In this document: one piece after another, positions 26,031 through 33,620 of the stretch
Layout of the letters: each line of letters starts with the position of its first letter
Numbering within the stretch: the first letter of the stretch is position 1
Origin: [Candidatus Thermochlorobacteriaceae] bacterium GBChlB
GTDB taxonomy: Bacteria > Bacteroidota > Chlorobiia > Chlorobiales > Thermochlorobacteraceae
Direction: 5' to 3'
DNA length: 64,000 nt
Assembly (NCBI GenBank): GCA_000724175.1
Contig: JPGV01000020.1
Coordinates: forward strand, 90,530-154,529
The notes under the pieces: model-generated
Told to the model about the DNA's origin: nothing
Seen by the model: only the letters and a program-made list of their open reading frames with translations
Database searches by the model: none
Translations under genes and position numbers: made by a program

Positions 26031-27386
26031 ATGTATCGCTTTCACCTTACCGTTAGCCTCCTGTTCTCTTTTCTGATGGGGCTTTCTGCGTTAGCACAAC
26101 AAACGCTTTTACAATCTGGCCCGATGGTTGGCTATTCAGAGATGCGCGAAGTTATGCTCTGGGTTCAAACCAATGCGCCTGCCAAAGTGCAGTTCAAGTA
26201 TTGGGAGAAATCCAACCCAAAGGACAAGTTCTCGACCGAAGAGGTGCAAACCCTGAAAGACCGCGCGTTTACCGCGCATTTGGTGGCCGACCAAGTTCAG
26301 CCGAGCAAGAAATACGAGTATGAACTCTACATCAATGGTAAAAAAATCGCCCGCCCGTATCCGTTAGAATTTCAAACGCAAACGCTTTGGCGTTACCGCA
26401 CCGACCCGCCAGAGTTCACCGTCGCTATGGGCAGTTGTCTTTATGTCAATGAATCGCAATACGACCGACCGGGCAAACCCTACGGCGAGAGCTACGAGAT
26501 TCTCAAATCCATTCACGCCAAGCGTCCCGACGCAATGCTCTGGCTCGGCGATAACATGTATTTACGCGACCCCGATTGGAACACGCGCACAGGTATTTTT
26601 CATCGACATACCCACACACGCTCCATTCCTGAACTGCAGCCGCTCTTGGCATCCACACACCACTACGCAATTTGGGACGACCACGACTTCGGGCCTAACG
26701 ACGCCGACGGCAGTTTTTGGAACAAAGACATGACGCTGGACGCCTTTAAACTTTTCTGGTGCAATCCCTCCTACGGCGTGAATGGCGGGAAAGGCATCAC
26801 AGGTATGTTCTCGTGGGGTGACGTCGATTTCTTTTTGCTCGACGACCGCTACTTCCGCACGCCCAACGACCGTAAGACCGGCGAGCGCGAGATTCTCGGC
26901 AAAGCCCAACTCGACTGGCTTATTAACGCACTGTCATACAGCAACGCGACGTTCAAAATCATTGCCATCGGCGGACAAGTGCTGAACACAGCCAAAAAAT
27001 ATGAGAACTACGCCAACTACGACGAAGAACGGCAAAAACTCATTGACGCCATTACCAAAGAGAAAATCACAGGCGTTATGTTCGTCGACGGCGACCGACA
27101 TTTTACCGAACTCTCCAAGCTGCCGCGTGAAAACGCCTATCCGCTCTACGACCTCACCTGTTCGCCGCTCACGTCAGGCATTCATAAAGCCGATGAAACC
27201 AACACGCTGCGCGTCGAAGGCACACATATCGAGATGCAAAACTTTGCGTTGCTGAAATTTTCAGGCAAACGCTTGGAGCGCGTCATGACAATTCAAATTT
27301 TTGATAAAGACGGCAAAGAGGTTTGGACACGGGAAATCAAAGCTGCCGACCTGCGCGACCCGAAAGAGCCAACAGGCAGTAAATAA
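26031..27386 (+). CDS. phoD: PhoD-family alkaline phosphatase/phosphodiesterase
   Basis: Secreted metallophosphatase of the PhoD type. Signal peptide at residues 1-22 (SALAQ). An N-terminal fibronectin-like domain (about 25-120) precedes the metallophosphatase core: GSCLYVNES, WLGDNMYLRD (metal-binding Asp and Asn), WDDHDFGPNDADG, DDRYFRTP and FVDGDRHFTELSKL, which supply metal ligands of the family. The frame is open from 25971, but the ATG at 26031 begins the signal peptide and is chosen. No phosphate-regulon neighbours are seen. Confidence 0.88.
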   Translation: MYRFHLTVSLLFSFLMGLSALAQQTLLQSGPMVGYSEMREVMLWVQTNAPAKVQFKYWEKSNPKDKFSTEEVQTLKDRAFTAHLVADQVQPSKKYEYELYINGKKIARPYPLEFQTQTLWRYRTDPPEFTVAMGSCLYVNESQYDRPGKPYGESYEILKSIHAKRPDAMLWLGDNMYLRDPDWNTRTGIFHRHTHTRSIPELQPLLASTHHYAIWDDHDFGPNDADGSFWNKDMTLDAFKLFWCNPSYGVNGGKGITGMFSWGDVDFFLLDDRYFRTPNDRKTGEREILGKAQLDWLINALSYSNATFKIIAIGGQVLNTAKKYENYANYDEERQKLIDAITKEKITGVMFVDGDRHFTELSKLPRENAYPLYDLTCSPLTSGIHKADETNTLRVEGTHIEMQNFALLKFSGKRLERVMTIQIFDKDGKEVWTREIKAADLRDPKEPTGSK

Positions 27387-27529
27387 ACTATGGCACTCCT
27401 CCGACGGCAAGCATTACCTTAGGCAACTAAAGGGGGAAATTGTGTGTCGCCAGAACGCTTGGCTGTAGCGCAGTATCGGTGAAACTCTCTTGGGATTTAC
27501 AACCAACCGCCGTCGCTCGTCTTGCGCAG

Positions 27530-29620
27530 TTAAAGTTCCACCTCGACTTTCTGCGACTCGCTGTCGAAGATGCGGAACATAATTTTTTGCTGTTCATTCG
27601 GGCGCTCGTATCCCCAAATCATCGCAAGTTCCTCCATTTCGGTCTCCATGCTGAAGCGTTGCGATTCTCCCAGATAGACCTCGCGCACGCCCAGTTCTTT
27701 CGCCGTATTGACAATGCTGAAAAACGGATTAAAACTTGGCACAACCAACGGAATGACAGGCTTGCCGACTTCTTCCGCAAGGTTCACCACTTCTGTAAAG
27801 AGTTGGCGCTCTTCCCTGGTCATTTCAGGCGAGAACGGCTGGTCGCCTTTTTCAATCACGCGCACCGTCATCACAATCACATCGGTCGTTTCAGCGTCGA
27901 CCACGTCCAAGCATTTGGCGAAATGCTCCATGTTCGTCGCTTTCTTGACGGCAACCAAGACGCGGTTCGGCTTTTCAGAGCCGATGGACTCTGGCGTAAT
28001 TTTAATTTCGTTTTCCTGATTGAACTTCTCGAGCGATTGCAACTCCTCGAGCGAGAGCGCATCGCGCTGTGCTTTCTTGCGTTTCTCTTTTTCGCGCTGG
28101 TTGATTTTTTCCGACGCGCTGAAGAGTATCAAAAAGAACATTGTGAACGCCACGCCCGACATGGTCGCGACCGACTTTGTAAATAAATTTGCCGTTGCCA
28201 CCGTGAGCAGCACGAGAAACACGATGAGAATACCGACCGGAAATTCCACGCCTCCAAGCGCAAGGTTCATCGGCACTCGGAACCGACGCGGACTGCGGTC
28301 TTTGAAGCGCAAGACGAGCATCGCAAAGGCATTAAAGACGAAACTCCAAATCACGCCGAAGGCGTAGGCTTCGCCAAGCAGATAAACATCGCCACGGCTG
28401 ATGAGAATTGTGGTGAGTTGAAAAAACGTAATCAGGTTAATCATTCGGTAGGTTGTGCCGAATCGGTCGTGCGGTTTTCTAAACCAATCTGCCAGAATGC
28501 CGTCTTCGGCGACGCGGTTCAGCACGCCGTTAGCGCCGATGAAAGATGTGTTTACCGCGCCCGACAAAATCAAAAATCCGACTACAACCACAAACGCTTG
28601 AAGTGCAAGGCGCACGGGTTCGGGACCGACGACATTCATGGCCAAGCCAGCGAGCAGGTTGTCCGCGTATTGCGCCACGCGAACTTCGTCGGGAATTATC
28701 ATCACAGCAAGAAACGAGAAAATGCCCGTGAACGTGACGCTGAAAATAAGAATGGTAATGGCGGCGCGTTTGAGGTTTTGCAGTTTCGGCGCTTCAATTT
28801 CGCGGTAGACTTGCGCAAGTGATTCCTCGCCCGACATTGCCAACATCGAGTGCCCCAGCGCAATGACCAGCCCAATCGCGCCGAGCAGTTTGCCCGACAG
28901 GAGTGTTTCGCCGAGTTTAGTATGCCCTAAAAATCCCAACGATTCTTCGTTGAACTTGATGGTAAAAGACGGCAGTTCTGCGCCGCGCAAGTAAATCGTT
29001 AGCCCGCACCAGACGAGCATTATCAACACCATTGCGCCCGTGATTTGCATAATCCTCAGCGCCTGACCCGACGACTCCGTAATCCCTCTCGTGTTGAGCC
29101 GCCAAAAATACACGACAATCAGAATCGCAATCAACTGAGCCGTTAGGTTGACAGGCAACTTTCCGCCGTCGGGCAAAAATGAATTGACGAGACCGACGAT
29201 ATACTGTCCCGCAGAGACCGAGCTAATTGGACCAGTTAGGACATAATCGAACATCAGCGCGGAGACGGCGATTTTAGCGAGGTTTTCGCCGAGCGTGTTT
29301 CGGACGACGCGATAGACACCGCCGCGCGTGAAAATTGAGCATGACTCCATATACACCATGCGCACCGCGTAGGCGAAAATCATCACCCCGAAAATAAAAT
29401 ACGGCGCCGCTTCCCCGATGGCGCGTTCTGTAATGCCGCCAATGTAGTAGGCGGTCGAGGCTAAATCGCTCAAGACAATTGCGGCGGCTCTCCAAAAAGA
29501 AATAAACGAGAGCATCACCGATGTTACGACCACGACTTTAACGGAACTGCTCGAAGACCGCGCTGATGTGGAGGCGTCGGCAGAATTAGGGTCTCCCTGA
29601 CGATTACTACTTGTTTCCAT
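27530..29620 (-). CDS. APC-superfamily amino acid permease with C-terminal USP-like domain
   Basis: Membrane transporter of 696 aa with about 12 hydrophobic segments across residues 30-480, including the APC-type ITERAIGEAAPYFIFGV and the middle EESLAQVYREIEAP (consensus EE in the amino-acid permease family). From about 535 a soluble domain (NRVLVAVKKATNMEHFAKCL onward) resembles universal-stress-protein modules that can bind nucleotide and regulate transport. The substrate cannot be assigned. It converges with phoD; the 140-bp gap between them shows no clear terminator. Confidence 0.82.
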   Translation of the reverse strand: METSSNRQGDPNSADASTSARSSSSSVKVVVVTSVMLSFISFWRAAAIVLSDLASTAYYIGGITERAIGEAAPYFIFGVMIFAYAVRMVYMESCSIFTRGGVYRVVRNTLGENLAKIAVSALMFDYVLTGPISSVSAGQYIVGLVNSFLPDGGKLPVNLTAQLIAILIVVYFWRLNTRGITESSGQALRIMQITGAMVLIMLVWCGLTIYLRGAELPSFTIKFNEESLGFLGHTKLGETLLSGKLLGAIGLVIALGHSMLAMSGEESLAQVYREIEAPKLQNLKRAAITILIFSVTFTGIFSFLAVMIIPDEVRVAQYADNLLAGLAMNVVGPEPVRLALQAFVVVVGFLILSGAVNTSFIGANGVLNRVAEDGILADWFRKPHDRFGTTYRMINLITFFQLTTILISRGDVYLLGEAYAFGVIWSFVFNAFAMLVLRFKDRSPRRFRVPMNLALGGVEFPVGILIVFLVLLTVATANLFTKSVATMSGVAFTMFFLILFSASEKINQREKEKRKKAQRDALSLEELQSLEKFNQENEIKITPESIGSEKPNRVLVAVKKATNMEHFAKCLDVVDAETTDVIVMTVRVIEKGDQPFSPEMTREERQLFTEVVNLAEEVGKPVIPLVVPSFNPFFSIVNTAKELGVREVYLGESQRFSMETEMEELAMIWGYERPNEQQKIMFRIFDSESQKVEVEL

Positions 29621-29787
29621 ACCGACTGCTTAAAATTAACGCGCGGACGGCTGTTGTGCGTCGACGCGAAAAGCGGATTCTGACCACAATGGTGATTTTA
29701 AACAGAGGCTAATATAATTCGGCGCTTGGAGATTTTTTTGATTTTCCGCCGTCTCCCGAAATGACCTGTGCATAAGGCGACTCTCAT

Positions 29788-29952
29788 CTATTGCCTGTCG
29801 CTTTTTTGGAGTGTGTCGTCGTCGGAGACGAGTTTTTCAAGTCGGGAAATTTTGGCATCGAGCCGCGTTAGATACAGAAACACACCTGTCCACACAAGCA
29901 GAACAATGACAAGAACAACATAAATGGAGTTTTGCGTAAAGAACTCTTCCAT
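29788..29952 (-). CDS. CcmD-family small membrane protein
   Basis: A 54-residue ORF: one membrane helix (IYVVLVIVLLVWTGVFLYL, about 10-28) immediately followed by the charged TRLDAKISRLEKL segment. This helix plus LDxKIxxLEK pattern is that of the CcmD-family proteins of Bacteroidota, small partners of the haem exporter CcmABC in cytochrome c maturation. No ccmA/B/C gene is in the window, so it is an orphan here. It lies 63 bp after the M48 protease gene on the same strand and may be cotranscribed with it. Confidence 0.65.
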   Translation of the reverse strand: MEEFFTQNSIYVVLVIVLLVWTGVFLYLTRLDAKISRLEKLVSDDDTLQKSDRQ

Positions 29953-30015
29953 TGCGGTAAATTTGACGGTTGCTGCAAACGTTAAGTTTTATTCGGCGTA
30001 ATCCGTTTCGGCGCA

Positions 30016-30840
30016 TTATGGAATCAGGTTGCTTGGCACGCCGCCCGGAAATTCCTCTTTAATTGCCGCTTTGATTTTCTCAATACGGTTTTCGGGATTT
30101 GGGTGTGTGCTGAAAAATTCAGGCTGACGATTGCCACCACTTGCCTGCGCCAGCACCTCCATCACGCCGATTAAGGCACGCGGGTCGTAGCCCGCCTGCG
30201 CCATAAAGCGCACACTGAGCCGGTCGGACTCCAACTCATCGTCGCGTCCGTAGCTCATATTGACCAATTCGCCGACGACTTGCGCGATTTGCGTCGCTGA
30301 AGCATCGCCTGACGCAACGGCGACCGCGCCCGTTAAGCCTTGCGTCAGTTGAGACTTTGCCATACGCTCTGCGCCGTGCCGCGCAACCACATGTCCGATT
30401 TCATGCGCCAAGACGCCCGCTAATTGTCCTTCGGTTTTAAGCCGCGAGTAGAGCGCCGCAGTAATGAACACCTGTCCGCCCGGCAGCGCAAACGCATTGA
30501 TGGTTCGAGTGTCGCCCAGCAAATGAAACTCATACTGCCAATTTGTTTTTGCCGCGTCGCTTTGTTTCACCAGCCGAAAGCCCACTTTATCAACAATCGC
30601 TTGTCCATTTTGGTCGGGGTGCATGCCGCCGTATTGCCGAATCAGTTGCGGCGTAGCGCGTAGCCCTAACGCGATTTCTTGCTTCGGCGAGAGACTAACA
30701 AACTGCGTCTCTTTCGTTACGGGATTGTATTCGCGCGAACTGAAATAGCCCACGATTGACACCAGCGCAATAATGACGCCAATGATGAACCGAATGTTCA
30801 TGCCGCTCGGCTCTCCATATCGATTTTCAAATCCGAACAT
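30016..30840 (-). CDS. M48-family membrane-anchored zinc metalloprotease
   Basis: Zinc endopeptidase related to BepA/LoiP/Oma1, which oversee outer-membrane protein quality. One N-terminal membrane segment (about 15-33) places the catalytic domain in the periplasm. Zinc motif HEIGH at 146-150 (LAHEIGHVVARHGAERM), and the third ligand region DDELESDRLSVRFMAQAGYDP. NAFALPGGQVFITAAL (115-130) and the C-terminal STHPNPENRIEKI block are family hallmarks. ATG at 30840 or the internal one at 30801 (MNIRF) are both possible. Confidence 0.9.
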   Translation of the reverse strand: MFGFENRYGEPSGMNIRFIIGVIIALVSIVGYFSSREYNPVTKETQFVSLSPKQEIALGLRATPQLIRQYGGMHPDQNGQAIVDKVGFRLVKQSDAAKTNWQYEFHLLGDTRTINAFALPGGQVFITAALYSRLKTEGQLAGVLAHEIGHVVARHGAERMAKSQLTQGLTGAVAVASGDASATQIAQVVGELVNMSYGRDDELESDRLSVRFMAQAGYDPRALIGVMEVLAQASGGNRQPEFFSTHPNPENRIEKIKAAIKEEFPGGVPSNLIP

Positions 30841-30875
30841 ATACAGCGTGGTTTACCTGTTAATTTCTGCCGCGC

Positions 30876-30883
30876 CAAAGTTA
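30876..30883 (-). promoter_or_regulatory. -7 element before the M48 protease gene
   Basis: On the minus strand the site reads TAACTTTG, an exact TAnnTTTG match, 36 bp before the ATG at 30840. No matching TTTG is visible at the -33 position. Confidence 0.5.
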
Positions 30884-30925
30884 CGATGAAGATTTGAATT
30901 TGATTCAGCCGAGCAGAAAACAAAA

Positions 30926-30945
30926 AGTCCCGCATCGGCGGGACT
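30926..30945 (-). terminator. Rho-independent terminator after the small lipoprotein gene
   Basis: Minus-strand hairpin AGTCCCGC / GCGGGACT with a four-base loop, followed by TTTTTG. It closes the LysM-lipoprotein unit. Confidence 0.85.
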
Positions 30946-30968
30946 CTTGCATAGATACAGCCGTTAGG

Positions 30969-31472
30969 TTACTTGACGACTTTGAACGATTCGGTTTTCG
31001 CGGCAGCGCCGTTGAGCGAGATTTCAACTTTGTAGTCGCCGACGGGCATACCCTTCGGATTGGCAAGGTTGAACTGCACATTGCTTGTGCCAGCTTGCAC
31101 GACTTTGGCAGAATCGACGCGAGCAATTTTATCGCCCATCATCCATTTGGCAGAAACGCTGTTTCCCACAACGCCGTTGTCAATTTTCACCGACGCATAC
31201 ACTTGGTCTTTCGGTTTGAATTCTGTCGCCGCCGTTTTAATTGTCTTCGTAGCTTGGTCGATGTCCTTGCCAAGCATTACGGCAGAGACCATCGGCGCAG
31301 GCGGCGGTGGCGGCGTTGCGGCTTTGATTGAATCTTCGCGGCGCTTCGCCTCGGCTTCGGCAGCAGCTTTCATTTCTGCCTCTTTCTTCTTCTTGTCTTC
31401 GCAGCCCGTTACGCTCAGACCAACGGCAACGAAGCCAATTAGCATCAACGATACTAAAAACTTGCTCTTCAT
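30969..31472 (-). CDS. Small lipoprotein of unknown function
   Basis: A 167-aa predicted lipoprotein: signal MKSKFLVSLMLIGFVAVGLS with the lipobox Cys in SVTGCEDKKKK. After it comes a highly charged Lys/Glu/Ala helix (about 27-50, with a run of four Pro at about 54-59), then a compact beta domain with DQVYASVKIDNGVVGNSVS and a C-terminal PVGDYKVEISLNGAAA, an Ig-like strand pattern that could be a surface or ligand-binding domain. It follows the LysM gene by 34 bp on the same strand. No named family recognised. Confidence 0.75.
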   Translation of the reverse strand: MKSKFLVSLMLIGFVAVGLSVTGCEDKKKKEAEMKAAAEAEAKRREDSIKAATPPPPPAPMVSAVMLGKDIDQATKTIKTAATEFKPKDQVYASVKIDNGVVGNSVSAKWMMGDKIARVDSAKVVQAGTSNVQFNLANPKGMPVGDYKVEISLNGAAAKTESFKVVK

Positions 31473-31506
31473 GATGTGTTCTCCTGTGTTTGGTTTTTGA
31501 AAAAAG

Positions 31507-31731
31507 TTAGTCTGGAATGACGAGCTCCCAGCCGATTTGAATCATGTCTGGATTTTTGATGCGGTCTTTGTTCGCCTCGTAAATTTTCTTCCACTTATTG
31601 GCGTCGCCGTAAAATTCTTTGGCGATTTTAGACAGCGAGTCGCCTTTCTTAACGGTGTAAGTTCGTGCCGATTCGCCTTCAGCAGATGCACCGCCGACGA
31701 AACCGTCCATGTCGCTGAAATACGCAGCCAT
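31507..31731 (-). CDS. Small LysM-domain protein
   Basis: A 74-aa protein consisting of a short lead of about 20 residues and one LysM domain: [19 protein letters not shown], then [15 protein letters not shown] and IGWELVIPD. LysM modules bind N-acetylglucosamine polymers such as peptidoglycan. No signal peptide is visible, which resembles the small cytoplasmic LysM proteins (YgaU/Kbp type) found near stress or phage-tail genes; it lacks their BON domain. A strong AAAGGAGG lies 6 bases before the ATG. Confidence 0.82.
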   Translation of the reverse strand: MAAYFSDMDGFVGGASAEGESARTYTVKKGDSLSKIAKEFYGDANKWKKIYEANKDRIKNPDMIQIGWELVIPD

Positions 31732-31850
31732 AGCATTCCTCCTTTGGGTTGGTTTGATGGTAATTTGTTATGAAGCGCGAATTTACGGAAAAACAGCGCG
31801 ATTTTCTATACCGCAAGTTCGCCCTTCACCAAGCAGGCAGGCACAATAAC

Positions 31851-31880
31851 AAAAAAGCCAATCGTGTTCAGATTGGCTTT
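31851..31880 (-). terminator. Rho-independent terminator of the rpoD operon
   Basis: On the minus strand AAAGCCAATC pairs with GATTGGCTTT around a seven-base loop, followed by a run of T residues; it begins about 22 bp after the rpoD stop. Confidence 0.85.
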
Positions 31881-31902
31881 GCTTGCTCTGCGGCGATGGA
31901 GT

Positions 31903-32802
31903 TTATCCGCCGATGTATTCTTTCAGAACACCGCTATACGGCGAGTGGCGCAGTCGGCGAATCGCCTTTTCTTTGATTTGCCGCACGCGCTCGCGCGTGA
32001 GCTTGAACTTCTCGCCGATTTCTTCCAGCGTAAGCGGGTTGTCCATTCCAATTCCAAAATACGAGCGAATCACGTCTGCCTCGCGCGGCGTGAGCGAAGA
32101 GAGCGAGCGCTCGACTTCAATGCGAAGCGACTCGCGCATCAATCCGTGGTCGGGACGCTGCGAATCGTTTTGAAGCACATCGAGCAGTCGGTTGTCATCG
32201 CCCTGCGCAAAGGGCGCATCGACCGAAATGTGCCGCCCTGCAATTTTGAGCGTGTCAGTGATTTCCGACGAGTTCATATCGAGCAGATTCGCCAGCTCTT
32301 CCGTGCTGGGGTCGCGCTCAAATTCCTGCTCCAACTGCGAGAACGCCTTGCCGATTTTATTGAGCGTGCCGACGCGGTTGAGCGGCAACCGCACAATGCG
32401 CGACTGCTCGGCGAGCGCCTGTAAAATCGATTGACGAATCCACCAGACCGCGTAGGAAATGAACTTAAATCCGCGCGTTTCATCGAAGCGTTTTGCCGCC
32501 TTGATGAGACCGAGGTTGCCCTCGTTAATCAAATCGCCGAGCGATAAGCCTTGATTTTGATACTGCTTCGCCACCGACACCACAAAGCGCAAGTTCGCCT
32601 TAATGAGCTTCTCCAACGCCCGACGCCCTTCCTTGAACTCTTTGGAATCGACGGGCTTGCCGTCGCCCTTTTTGATTTTCATCGTGAGCGTGATTTCGTC
32701 TTGCGCCGTGAGCAAATCGAACTTGCCGATTTCCTGCAAATATCGGTCGAGCGATTGGCTCTCGCGGTTCGTAATCTGCCTGCTGATTTTTAACTGTCTC
32801 AT
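31903..32802 (-). CDS. rpoD: Primary RNA polymerase sigma factor RpoD/SigA
   Basis: Housekeeping sigma-70 of the short Bacteroidota/Chlorobiota type (299 aa, no region 1.1): it begins [20 protein letters not shown]. Region 2 includes [20 protein letters not shown] and [20 protein letters not shown] (2.3/2.4, -10 element contact). Region 3 has [20 protein letters not shown], and region 4.2 has [20 protein letters not shown] (helix-turn-helix for the -35 element). It is the last gene of an operon with two microcompartment vertex genes (26 bp upstream) and a GAF/GGDEF-like gene, an unusual setting for a housekeeping sigma factor. Confidence 0.96.
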   Translation of the reverse strand: MRQLKISRQITNRESQSLDRYLQEIGKFDLLTAQDEITLTMKIKKGDGKPVDSKEFKEGRRALEKLIKANLRFVVSVAKQYQNQGLSLGDLINEGNLGLIKAAKRFDETRGFKFISYAVWWIRQSILQALAEQSRIVRLPLNRVGTLNKIGKAFSQLEQEFERDPSTEELANLLDMNSSEITDTLKIAGRHISVDAPFAQGDDNRLLDVLQNDSQRPDHGLMRESLRIEVERSLSSLTPREADVIRSYFGIGMDNPLTLEEIGEKFKLTRERVRQIKEKAIRRLRHSPYSGVLKEYIGG

Positions 32803-32828
32803 TTGTTCCCCTCTTAAAACTTCTAAAT

Positions 32829-33248
32829 TTATTTAAGAACTATTACTGAATCGACTACAACATCGATGCGGTCGACAATCCCGACGATGGTCGCGTCTGT
32901 CGGCACAAGCGACATTTGCTTGCGGCTGCGTATCGGAATCGCCGCTTCAGACGATGTTACGAACATCACGGTTTCGCCGGCGCCCGCGCCGACCGAATTG
33001 ACGGCGGCAATCGGACTGCCCGACGGCTTCTTTGCCGCATCGAGCGGCTGGACGAGTTGCAATGTTTCGCCGACCAAGCTCGCGTCCTTTTGCGTCGCCC
33101 AAATCGCACCGATTACTTTTCCGAAATACACTTTAACGATTGACGAATTTGGATTGTTTTGTCCACGATTTAAAAATGTCGCACCCGAACCGAGCAAATT
33201 GTTCAACTTTTTCGAAACGACCTTTCCCTGATTTGAGAATCCCTTCAT
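32829..33248 (-). CDS. BMC vertex protein (EutN/CcmL family), long form
   Basis: Pentameric shell protein that caps the vertices of bacterial microcompartments. The EutN/CcmL core starts at residue 40: [20 protein letters not shown], then [27 protein letters not shown] and a C-terminal [14 protein letters not shown]. In this frame 39 residues precede the usual family start; the codon there is GTG (33131-33129), so a GTG-initiated protein of 100 aa is the likeliest product. The ATG at 33248 would give an N-terminal extension unusual for the family. It follows the second EutN gene by 33 bp and precedes rpoD by 26 bp. Confidence 0.88.
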   Translation of the reverse strand: MKGFSNQGKVVSKKLNNLLGSGATFLNRGQNNPNSSIVKVYFGKVIGAIWATQKDASLVGETLQLVQPLDAAKKPSGSPIAAVNSVGAGAGETVMFVTSSEAAIPIRSRKQMSLVPTDATIVGIVDRIDVVVDSVIVLK

Positions 33249-33281
33249 CTGGCATCTGGCATCGTCCCTTTCAGTTCGTCC

Positions 33282-33551
33282 TCATTCTGCGACATCGAGT
33301 TTATCGACGATTGCCATGATGACGGCGTCTACGGGCTTATTCTTCGTCAGTTCCGTCAGCCGCGCTGAGCTGCCGGTGGCAACGAGAACCGTTTCGCCGA
33401 CGCCCGCCCCGACCGAATCAACCGCCACCAAAAAACTCTCTTTGCTTTGACCGTCCAAGCCGATGTGTCGCACCAACTGCAATTTCATGCCGACAAGTCC
33501 CTCATCTTTGCGCGTCGCCCAAATCGTGCCGATTACCTTTCCCAAAATCAT
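33282..33551 (-). CDS. BMC vertex protein (EutN/CcmL family)
   Basis: Second pentamer-type shell protein, 89 aa from the ATG at 33551: MILGKVIGTIWATRKDEGLV, LQLVRHIGLDGQ, AVDSVGAGVGETVLVATGSS, and IMAIVDKLDVAE. The open frame continues 18 codons upstream, but the methionine at 33551 is the canonical family start. About half of its residues match the neighbouring vertex protein, so the pair probably arose by duplication. No BMC-H or BMC-T hexamer gene is present in the window. Upstream by 69 bp is the GAF/GGDEF-like gene. Confidence 0.92.
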   Translation of the reverse strand: MILGKVIGTIWATRKDEGLVGMKLQLVRHIGLDGQSKESFLVAVDSVGAGVGETVLVATGSSARLTELTKNKPVDAVIMAIVDKLDVAE

Positions 33552-33620
33552 TGTTTGTTTACAACTCTGGTTGAAAACCGTTCCACTACGGCTAAAATTC
33601 CACACGGTTACAAAAATTTG

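Noticed and set aside
27387..27529. Looked for a tRNA or terminator in the gap between phoD and the APC permease
   Set aside because: No cloverleaf or hairpin with a T tract could be found.
27440..28186. 248-codon open frame on the plus strand inside the APC permease gene
   Set aside because: It is antisense to a well-supported transporter and its translation is His/Arg/Phe-rich with no domain.
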